From the NCBI RefSeq assembly GCF_964204645.1, contig NC_134035.1, positions 1,938,001-2,002,000 of the forward strand: 64,000 bases of DNA. Reading direction: 5' to 3'. This stretch comes from Tubulanus polymorphus (lineage: Eukaryota > Nemertea > Palaeonemertea > Tubulaniformes > Tubulanidae). Every line of letters starts with the position of its first letter. Within the stretch, counting starts at the first letter, position 1. Made by a program: the position numbers and the translations under genes. Positions 58,101-64,000 of the stretch are shown here, in pieces. Below the pieces are notes generated by a model. That model had not been told where the DNA came from. It saw only the letters and a list, made by a program, of their open reading frames with translations, and did not search any database.

Positions 58101-61100
58101 TCCTAACCAATAAAAATTTTGAAATATGTTCTAATTTCCTTGTATCTGGGACATTCTGTTGGATCGAGTTACTTTAAAAAAAAAATGTTATTCTGACTAT
58201 ATTCCGGAATACAATGGAATCTAGTTTGGATCGGCTACTGATTAAGCTATATAGAGTAGTATCTTCGGTCCTAAATTAATCACAGCTGAAGCCAGTTATA
58301 TCTAAAGAGTGTTTGAAAGTAGTCGCACTCGGTCACAGTTTGTATCGATGCGAATATTCATCTTACCGAGTTCATATTATTCGTAAAATTGGCATTGATA
58401 ATAGCGTGAAGCAATGTTTTTAAGTGAAACTAAGAATGTTTAAAAGTTGCGGCTCGGTCACAGTTTTGTATCGATGTGAATATTCTTCAGACTGAGTTAG
58501 TAGAATATTGAAATCATGTCACGCAGCATCCATCGGTTCAATTATCCTCAAAATAGTCTCTAAATTGAGGGTCAACTAAGAATTTCGATCATGGAATCTT
58601 TCATCCGTGGTATAGTTATTCAAAACTTGATTTCAGAATTTTTTTTCTTTACATTTCTAGGAATCGGAAATCGCGCGTATTGTGCAAATTGACGTAAGTT
58701 TACAATAGACAATTTCAGTTACACATGTTGACACCCAGTGACTTTATAAATACCACCTGCCTGCCATCTACTGACAAAAACTTGAACTTTATTCCATAAT
58801 GTACACTATACCGTTGTGGTTCTCATAAATCCGATCATTAGTAACAACCTATAACGTAATAATAACTATTTTTGATGGTTCACCAGATGAGGCTTTTTCT
58901 TAAATAGCTTGGTTTACGGGAACCGCCTCCCGAAATTTGAAGAAAAGTCAAACAAAAGTAGAATTTTTTTTTTACTCCCATCTGTGGAACAAATTCAGTG
59001 GAAAACGAGCAAAAAAGTTTTTCACCTTCGCCGAATGAGAATCCCGGCTTGAATGATGAAAAAATTGAAAAACGCACGTTTATTCTTTTTTTGATCACAT
59101 TTGTGTGCAGAATTCGAACTTTCCAAGGATCATTGTTTTGGACATATGTATATTGCCCTATCGATCGTTCCCTCTTCCTTCAAAAACTGTGTTTATCGCG
59201 CTGAGCGAGTTCTTTTTTTTTAAATTTTCCGAAATGATATTTCAATAGTCTACCCTGTCAACCAAGCTATTAAAAAAATGCGAGATTTGAGATAATTTAT
59301 TCTGATTTTCATAAATGCTAAATTGAGCTCTTGTTTTTCTTTTTATGTAGAGAAATGAATTCCACACGTGCGTGAATGTGCCGGTAAATATTGTGAACAT
59401 TTCTATTGAATTTACAGTTGAACACAAACGACTGCAGATGAAATATGTCTGAATTTTTGTTGACGTCGTTAAACTAAAGTTGATTTTTTATTTTATAGAA
59501 GAGGAAGCTCGAGGTACCGGCATCGGTGAGTTTGAATTTCATCAAATCATTTTACAGTCCGTTCGTCTGTGTGCCTGTCTCTCCGTCTGTCCGCCTGTCT
59601 CTCCGTCTGTGTGCCTGTCTCTCCGTCTGTCCGCCTGTCTCTCCGTCTGTCCGCCTGCCGACGGGATCTTGTGAAAGTTTAAGCTTACGACAAGTATGAT
59701 TTGTGATTGCGACGAGAGTTTGTCGATGCGAAAAAAAGGCACAAGATTTTCGCGATGGTAGTACGTGCCTCTTGTGATTGTGGAGAGCTTGTTGAAGCCC
59801 TTTTTGCAAGTGGTGTTGTCGTTTTTGCACCCGCAGTTCATGGTTATTCATTTCCATTTTTTAGTTGTGTAGATTATCATTTTCGTGGCTCACCAAAGAT
59901 TATTAAGATAATCTGAAATTGAGATTTCCTTCAGAAATATGTTTGAAAATTCTGGATGTTGATTTCAACTTGTTTTTATTTTATAGGACCCCGTTAGCCC
60001 TAAACGGGCACGCGTCGGACCGGTTAAAGTAAGTTTGATTTGAGTCAAATCATTTTAAGTGAAGCTAATTTCAAATAAGTTTATTGATAATCTGGGCAGG
60101 GTTTTATAGACCATAGATCATTATCTCCTAGGGGTAAATCCTCAACCATGGCCCGATTTCATAGACCGGGTTTCAATATTGCCCCTAGCGGTAAATCCTC
60201 AACATAGGTGACAACCACCATTGTAACAATGATAAACTATGGTAAAAACTGACAAATTTTTAAATGTTTCCAGTTGTCCGAGCGTTCAAACCACTTTTCA
60301 AGTGATTTTCGCGTCTCTGCACCCACAGTTCATGGTTATTCATGAAGACTTGACCATTATTTCCTGTTTTAAGTCATGTAGATTATTATCATTGTGGTTC
60401 ACCAATGATTATGAGGATATTTTATTGTTTTCAAAATCTGCATCGGAAAAAGAATTAAAATAGTGTAGAATTCTTCTGCTTTGGATCTCGTGGCACCAAA
60501 AAATCGAAACCAAAAAAATAAAAATACCTAATTCTGGGGCGGCGGGACAGGGAGAGATCTAGAAATTGATGACAATCGGCTTGATGACCATCGCACGGAA
60601 CTAACTTAATATCATTGGCTGGAAAACTAGGATCCAGCATCGGTATCTCTTTACTAGATCATAACTTCAAACTGTGGAACTGGGTCCAGAACTGCGGAGC
60701 CAGGTTCTGTAACTGTGGGACTGGGTCCAGAACTGCGGAGCCAGGTTCTGTAACTGTGGGACTGGGTCCTGAACTGTGGAACCAAGTTTTATTATATTAA
60801 ATTGAAATGAATCATTTTCATGTTTTTATAACCAATGGAAATATCGTTTTTTTACTTTTTAGACTGAAACACCTGCGACGCCGCCGCCGCCGCCGCAAGC
60901 TGATGTAAGTTTGAACTATAAGTGAAAATAATTATAATGCATCAAATACACTGAATGTGTTGATCATTACTGACACGTCAATGAACAGGAAGACATACAG
61001 AATCCCTGAATCTCTCTGGTCCTACTGAGCTATTCACATGTAGAATCCCTGAATCTCTGGTCCTACCGAGCTATTCACATATAGAATCCCTGAATCTCTG

Positions 61101-62564
61101 GTCCTACCGAGCTATTCACATATAGAATCCCTGAATCTCTCTGGTCCTACCGAGCTATTCTGATACCGAATTCTCCAATCAGTAAGAAATCATTTAATGT
61201 TTCGATGATTTAATCAATGTTGATTGTTTTGTTTTTTCCAGAGAGACGAGATACCGCCGCTGAGGCGATCGCCGCGGCTGAGACGCCGAAGAGTAAGTTA
61301 TTAGAGCCCTTGCGCTGTCATATATTCAGGTGAAAACTACTCAAATTAGAGATATCAAATAGTCCGGTATTTTTAACCGTAATGATATGATCCAGTGCTC
61401 ACTATTAATACAATAAGAGATGCGCGAAAAAATATCGATGCTCTAATTTGACGACGACTTGTCGCACTTCTTGTTCACTTTCTGTCCCATTAGATTGTCT
61501 CACATACCTAAGCGGTGCCATCTGAAGGGATAGCTGGCGTGCCAGTTCCCTACTGTTCAAATTTCATTAAAGCGATGATGAAAGGATTATCCAATGGACC
61601 GGAACTGCTATACATAAACGCCGAATGTACTATAAAGAGAAATCAAGAAAAACTTTGAAATTGTGATTTCTTGGTTTGTTTGGAAACTTTGCGCTGCATT
61701 AGTTGAGCTCTTGAAATGCTCTTGTTTGCAGGCTCTCTTTCAGCTTTTGATTTCATATAGGGAATTGGCCCCATTATCTCTCTAATTACGATTCGTGTTA
61801 TCGAAACGCTAGTAAAAACTGCGTGAATTTTGACAAATTTTGTTGTTGTTTTCTTAAACCTTAACATCATGATTGTTATTATATTATAGGCAGAAAATGC
61901 AGCTGCCGCCCCCGCCGCCCCCGTCGATGCGACGGAAAATGGTAAGTCTACACATATTCATGATCCTATTTAGATATGTCCGTTTGTAGCCAGACATTTT
62001 TAGCAGAGCTGCCCAAACTGTTACTGATTTTCGGTATTTGTTACTATTTTATGACAAGAAATACTGAATTTGTCTCTGATTTGAACAGAAATATGAAAGA
62101 TGTTACTGAGCGCCTTACTGTTGATAACTGATGATTAATTTAGTTAACTGTAACTCACAACTGTGGAACTGGGTCCTGGATCCCGAGTTCAGAGTTAACT
62201 TTAACTCGTAACTGTAGAACTGGATCCTGAGTTCAGAGTTAAATCTAACTCATGTGTGGAACTGGATCCTGAGTTCAGAGTTAACTCTCGCAAATGTAGA
62301 ACTAGATTCTGAGTTCAGAGTTAACTCATTTGTGGAACTGGATCCAGCACGTTAAAATTCCCATAATCATGTCACTCCTGATGGAGTATGGCGGCAGTAT
62401 AACGGACTTTGACTGTATTGTCCACGTCGTAAAACTCCTATTGATCGTCCATGATTTAATGAAATACTAATAATTTTTCTCATTTATTTATTTTACAGTC
62501 ATCGAAGAGATAAGGCGGAATATCGCCGCGGATCCGCGGTACTTACTTAATTTTTTGACGCGAT
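42748..62564 (+). CDS. Micro-exon gene: at least 44 tiny in-frame exons, nuclear-type low-complexity protein (3' partial)
   Basis: I can chain 44 exons with GT-AG borders into one open frame of about 568 codons across 19.8 kb; exon borders are in the entries below. All exons but the last two are multiples of three in phase 0, so any of them can be skipped or repeated without frameshift. Typical size is 24-54 nt. The start is ATG 42,748 (context AAATATGG). The product has basic clusters like nuclear localisation signals (MAPKRKQ, TRKRRRS, KRKLE, SPKRARV, RRSPRLRRRR), Ala/Thr/Pro/Gln-rich linkers, an acidic/Pro patch, and one globular-looking module (52,323-52,890). Introns share long homologous stretches, so the gene grew by serial tandem duplication. 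It resembles schistosome micro-exon genes in layout but has no signal peptide. No family is recognised. It continues past the window. Confidence 0.8.
43266..44824 (+). CDS. Micro-exon cassette 1 (six exons)
   Basis: Exons: 43,266-43,295 PEVLEEIPPP; 43,532-43,558 ITVEAEIHF; 43,995-44,033 FAAA(A)5TTTE; 44,173-44,196 NRQTATNT; 44,411-44,449 NSATMTTTTTAPE; 44,801-44,824 RKQTAAKA. Five have GTAAG donors. The Ala exon's donor reads GTTTGA in all three cassettes, as if four bases of the usual GTAAGTTTGA were lost; read through, it meets TGA at once, so it may be a poison or dead exon. PEVLEEIPPP recalls PEVK-type elastic motifs, but the context does not support a titin-like protein. Confidence 0.75.
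44981..46576 (+). CDS. Micro-exon cassette 2 (six exons, expanded Ala and Thr runs)
   Basis: Exons: 44,981-45,010 PEVLEEIPPP; 45,247-45,273 ITVEAEIHF; 45,705-45,770 Ala exon with 14 GCA codons; 45,910-45,933 NRQTATNT; 46,146-46,202 NSA then a Thr run of ACG codons, ending APE; 46,553-46,576 RKQTAAKA. Introns and exons are almost identical to cassette 1; the main differences are triplet-repeat lengths and small indels. Offset to cassette 1 is 1,715 bases. Confidence 0.75.
46733..48527 (+). CDS. Micro-exon cassette 3 (seven exons, one internal duplication)
   Basis: Exons: 46,733-46,762 PEVLEEIPPP; 46,999-47,025 ITVEAEIHF; 47,462-47,506 Ala exon with 7 GCA codons; 47,646-47,669 and 47,884-47,907, two identical NRQTATNT exons 238 bases apart (a further local duplication with its intron); 48,123-48,155 NSTTTRTTAPE; 48,504-48,527 RKQTAAKA. 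Offset to cassette 2 is 1,752 bases. Confidence 0.75.
48919..48963 (+). CDS. Micro-exon HHTGTRSTLASPDIE
   Basis: 45 nt between TTTTACAG and GTAAGTTT, phase 0 at both ends. Single-copy in the window. It is followed by the longest intron (48,964-52,322), which is filled with transposable elements and a CCAAT-box pair. Confidence 0.7.
49650..49845 (+). repeat. 37-bp minisatellite with dyad-symmetric core
   Basis: Five copies of GAGTTAAGAATCAAGCCAAC followed by CGTATCGGTACGGTTTT, period exactly 37, nearly uniform except in the last copy. Each contains ACCGTATCGGTACGGT, an almost perfect 16-base palindrome. Confidence 0.9.
50240..50335 (-). mobile_element. tRNA-derived SINE head
   Basis: On the minus strand: GGCGCAGTGGCCAAGTGGAC (A-box region of Leu/Ser type), TAAGCCGCCGGTCACTGGTC, then the B box GGTTCAAACCC. 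Acceptor stems do not pair convincingly, so it is a SINE or tRNA relic rather than a working tRNA gene. Confidence 0.65.
50613..50887. mobile_element. MITE with CATAGGCGTCCCC ends
   Basis: CATAGGCGTCCCC at 50,613-50,625 and its exact inverted complement GGGGACGCCTATG at 50,875-50,887. The interior has TTTGGGGGGCCTCCCCCAAA and no coding region. It is related to the truncated copy at 8,793. Confidence 0.75.
51374..51865. mobile_element. hAT-like element with proven 6-bp target duplication
   Basis: Left end CAGTGTTGCCACTT and right end AAGTGGCAACTCTG are inverted complements with one mismatch. AATATA stands directly on both sides (51,368-51,373 and 51,866-51,871). The uninterrupted copy of the host repeat at 50,931-50,987 reads GTAATATAAC, exactly the empty site. 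The interior is non-coding (TCCGGATTT motifs, a GGGGGAGGGCCCC stretch). Confidence 0.8.
52323..52890 (+). CDS. Two larger exons encoding a globular-looking module
   Basis: Exon 52,323-52,403 (27 codons, EIETVFELKLGTSLR...LTRKHP, donor GTAATG) and exon 52,771-52,890 (40 codons, QVIVDTPRVHAIVVVRGPKV, then AVDNCYEYAHEL...VAQE, donor GTAAGA). Together they read as alternating amphipathic helix and beta strands, ending in a beta-strand/GP turn/helix that could be a KH-like alpha/beta fold. That is inference from pattern only. They are the only exons with ordinary protein composition and the likeliest handle for homology detection. Donor of the first is weak. Confidence 0.65.
53116..53339. mobile_element. 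MITE, GGGCGAACTTTGG family, copy 2
   Basis: GGACGAACTTTGGTTATCGC at the left and, inverted, GAAAAACCAAAGTTTGCCC at the right, lying in an intron of the micro-exon gene. Related to 11,941-12,106, with a longer interior. Confidence 0.55.
53642..53795 (+). CDS. Two Lys/Arg/Glu-rich micro-exons
   Basis: 53,642-53,668 TLKEKRKME and 53,769-53,795 RERKKKALE, each 27 nt with GTAAGT donors, separated by a 100-base intron. They continue the helix-like charged stretch after the globular module, possibly a short coiled coil or basic linker. Confidence 0.7.
54028..55926 (+). CDS. Ala/Thr/Pro-rich micro-exon series with NAGNAG acceptors
   Basis: Exons: 54,028-54,072 TKAAAAAAAKTAAAF; 54,607-54,651 KPKTTAAVAAAVPAR; 54,945-54,992 TKPTAAATAAAAIPAR; 55,263-55,295 KPTTTAAIPAR; 55,588-55,623 TKPTAAAAIPAR; 55,900-55,926 KPTAAAPKE. 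The pair around 54,607/54,945 is duplicated as 55,263/55,588 with introns (period about 650). Three exons (54,028, 54,607, 55,263) have tandem acceptors (TAGCAG or CAGCAG) that would add or omit one Gln. The common ending IPAR/VPAR shows descent from one exon. Confidence 0.75.
56190..56900 (+). CDS. Micro-exons CKQTTITTTKE, VTRKRRRSVDE, QPVSPPKCRREE
   Basis: 56,190-56,222, 56,406-56,438 (donor GTCAGT) and 56,865-56,900. RKRRR is a strong nuclear-localisation-type cluster. QPVSPPKCRREE is paralogous to DPVSPKRARVGPVK at 59,987: the exons, the upstream introns (TTCTGAATGTTGATTTCAAC) and the downstream introns (AACATAGGTGACAAC) all align, so a segment of several hundred bases was duplicated. A GGTCCGTC microsatellite lies in the intron at 56,625-56,670. 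Confidence 0.75.
57048..57245. mobile_element. hAT-like MITE, CAGAGTTGCCAACC ends
   Basis: CAGAGTTGCCAACC at the left and GGTTGGCAGCCCTG at the right, inverted with few mismatches, in an intron. A partial relative lies at 62,004-62,140 (CAGAGCTGCCCAAACTG, TGATTTTCGGTATTTGTTAC). No clear target duplication is seen. Confidence 0.6.
57509..57726 (+). CDS. Acidic and proline-rich micro-exons
   Basis: 57,509-57,535 DINLFDDLW (donor GTAAAT) and 57,673-57,726 NDDFPEPPPPEPEAPTII, separated by a 137-base intron. The acidic-aromatic DINLFDDLW followed by NDDF resembles short transactivation or adaptor-binding peptides. That is only a composition-based suggestion. Confidence 0.7.
58661..59383 (+). CDS. 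Micro-exons ESEIARIVQID and RNEFHTCVNVP
   Basis: 58,661-58,693 (GTAAGT donor) and 59,351-59,383 (GTAAAT donor), each 33 nt, phase 0. Composition is ordinary rather than repetitive. The preceding intron 57,727-58,660 and the one between show nothing recognisable. Confidence 0.65.
59499..60028 (+). CDS. Micro-exons KRKLEVPAS and DPVSPKRARVGPVK
   Basis: 59,499-59,525 (donor GTGAGT) and 59,987-60,028 (donor GTAAGT). Both hold basic clusters; PKRARV is close to the classical SV40-type nuclear signal pattern. The intron between contains a TCTCCGTCTGTCCGCCTG minisatellite (59,560-59,665). Confidence 0.75.
60650..60790 (+). repeat. GAACTGGGTCCAG minisatellite in intron
   Basis: Two and a half copies of a 54-base unit with AACTGTGGGACTGGGTCCAG and AACTGCGGAGCCAGGTTCTG. 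Related to 62,155-62,350 and 40,270-40,325. Confidence 0.75.
60863..61292 (+). CDS. Micro-exons TETPATPPPPPQAD and RDEIPPLRRSPRLRRRR
   Basis: 60,863-60,904 and 61,242-61,292, both with GTAAGT donors and phase 0. The first is a Pro run encoded by five CCG codons; the second is Arg-rich and DNA-binding-like. Their intron contains a 41-43-bp minisatellite (60,999-61,160, four copies of AGAATCCCTGAATCTCTGGT followed by CCTACCGAGCTATTCACATAT). Confidence 0.75.
61890..62564 (+). CDS. Last two visible exons, with a phase change
   Basis: 61,890-61,941 AENAAAAPAAPVDATEN plus one base (52 nt), donor GTAAGT, then 62,499-62,564, which completes Val and reads IEEIRRNIAADPRYLLNFLTR plus one base, donor GTAAGT. 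These are the only exons that break the phase-0 rule. The IEEIRRNIAADPRYLLNF stretch looks helical. If the last donor is not used, the frame stops about 20 codons on. The strong donor suggests the gene continues beyond 64,000. Confidence 0.65.
62155..62350 (+). repeat. ~58-bp minisatellite in intron
   Basis: Four to five degenerate copies of GGAACTGGATCCTGAGTTCA followed by GAGTTAACTCTAACTC. The same vocabulary occurs at 40,195-40,325 and 60,650-60,790. Confidence 0.75.
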
Positions 62565-64000
62565 GTAAGTACAACTTTTTGCATTTATACTCTCTCTTTC
62601 CACTGATCACATCATTTTTCACATAATTCACACATAATTCCTGATTATTCCTGAAGATGACTATTAGGATATAGTCGAAACGTTGAAATAAACTACTATC
62701 TCGAAGTTTCATTTTCGGACTTTTTATTATCATTGTGGGATTCTCTCCTCATCGCGTCAACACGGATAAAGTGTTCTACCAATCGTGAACTTTCGCGTAT
62801 TGATAAAGCGATGAGTCGGCTACAGTTCAATCGGGAAGTGTCGACGAAATTGAAGCACGGTTATTGAGGAGTAACCACTAGCTGATCCTCGCTTGCCACA
62901 GTAACGCAGCCACTGCCTCATCAAGCCCCGGGTCTTATTGACGGTACATCCTAGAAATAATTGAAATCGAAAAACGAGATCATTGTTCCCCTTACAGAAT
63001 TCTGTATAACAAAAGCCTATTTATTTTCGTGCGGCGTCAACCATTTTCAGACACATCGTGAAATATCAGTAACTAATGATACACCGCGCCGTGGTGTAGA
63101 CGCACTGTAGTGCTATTCCCGTTATTCAACACACTTGGGTGGAATTTTTCAAAATTTTCAAATTATCTCCAGCACTATAGGGTATTGATCAGTCAGCACT
63201 GAAAGGGTTAATAAGATAAAAAACCAACTTTATTTACAAATTAAAAGAATTCTAAAATCGAGAATTTATTTATGGAAACAATCTAAAACATAAGAACACG
63301 ACGTTTCGATCTCACCCTAGAGATCATCGTCAGGTGTGAGATATTGACTAAAAACGGATTAATTATATATATAATTAGTAAGTAATTAGTGTTTGGCAAG
63401 GCATGAAGTAATATACTCCATATACCATATGTCGCTCATTGTTTTAAACACATACCGCATCAAATTTGGTTTAAATACGACCAGTGAAACCGCGCGGTCT
63501 GAATAAACCATCGTTTTTGCATCCATTTTACGCTGTTAATTGAAGCATTGCCAAAAAAGTCTTCTTGAACTGATTTGAATCAGAGAAAATAGACTGCATT
63601 TTATGAACTAGATCAATTTTAACAAGTTTCCATGCCTACCATTTAGAATTATTTTCAAATCATCATGAATCATGGTTTGCGGTTATGGCAGGGGTTCACC
63701 TGATGGTTAAGTGATGGTTCGCTGATGGTATAACACCTATTTATTTGTTCATGTGACTGAACAATACAATGATACAATGTTTAGTTACTTCTGTGCTGTA
63801 CTGTAGTAACCCTGTCCCGACAACCCCTAAACTCTCAACCAGCCCATCAATGTCACTCATCGAGACTGATATTGTATTCTTTCCGCATCCCACATTCTGC
63901 TGCATGATGATGTCACAAATTATTGGCAACCAATCACGCTTCAAGTGGAAAGTCAACCATTTTGTATTAATGAGATTACTAGCTACACTGGGTTCACTGT
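62565..64000. other. Right flank: inverted hairpin pair and repeat fragments
   Basis: CTGAAGATGACTATTAGGAT ... AGTCGAAACGTTG at 62,652-62,690 and a similar element inverted at 63,305-63,343 (listed as a finding). 63,045-63,207 is a partial inverted copy of the piggyBac-like MITE, bounded by TTAA at 63,208. 63,475-63,640 repeats 42,390-42,560. The last 350 bases show nothing recognisable; the 71-codon minus-strand frame there is unsupported. Confidence 0.5.

Noticed and set aside
1-64000. CRISPR arrays, bacterial operons, phage or plasmid functions
   Set aside because: Regular repeats here are minisatellites without unique spacers; genes have spliceosomal introns, so the DNA is nuclear and eukaryotic.

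Overview
The window is AT-rich, intron-rich, repeat-rich nuclear DNA from an animal, most likely a marine invertebrate (lophotrochozoan or invertebrate deuterostome; I cannot name the species). The grounds are GT-AG introns, an OTULIN-type deubiquitinase, a rhodopsin-class GPCR of invertebrate peptide-receptor type, a GIY-YIG Penelope-like retroelement, tRNA-derived SINEs, and many MITEs and minisatellites. There is no sign of bacterial or viral genome organisation.

Layout. 1-678: the last two coding exons of an OTULIN-like linear-ubiquitin deubiquitinase (+ strand, 5' part outside the window). 679-7,350: its 3' flank and non-coding DNA with small fold-back elements, plus a TATA/Inr-like core promoter near 5,058. 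7,358-8,362 and 12,699-25,215: a tandem array of about 3-kb non-coding units, one partial copy and four full ones. Units 1/3 and 2/4 carry alternating diagnostic variants, so the array grew by duplicating an A-B dimer of about 6.06 kb. Each unit holds a fold-back segment, two minisatellites and a possible non-coding exon. 25,313-26,580: two further minisatellites around a nested palindrome and a tRNA-like SINE head. 27,000-28,270: a CCAAT-rich CpG-rich block and a clear tRNA-derived SINE.

29,996-31,045: an intronless class A GPCR on the minus strand with one extra base near its N-terminus, and the decayed remnant of a tandem paralogue behind it. 31,261-32,432: a GATA/GACA microsatellite and the 3' end (GIY-YIG endonuclease) of a Penelope-like element. 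33,000-42,700: no recognised gene. This stretch holds near-perfect palindromes, a duplicated block of degenerate ~125-bp repeats, a hAT-like element, and a nest of fold-back elements including a piggyBac-like MITE with TTAA ends.

The most interesting object is at 42,748-62,564 (+). It is a gene split into at least 44 tiny exons (24-120 nt, most 24-54 nt). All but the last two are exact multiples of three in phase 0, and together they encode about 568 residues. The product alternates basic nuclear-localisation-like clusters, Ala/Thr/Pro/Gln low-complexity peptides and one short globular-looking module. It has grown by repeated tandem duplication of exons with their introns; one 1.7-kb, six-exon cassette is present three times. 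The organisation resembles the micro-exon genes (MEGs) known from schistosomes, but with nuclear-type rather than secretory-type features. I recognise no family for it, and it runs off the right edge. The final 1.4 kb holds an inverted pair of conserved hairpins and a partial piggyBac-type copy.
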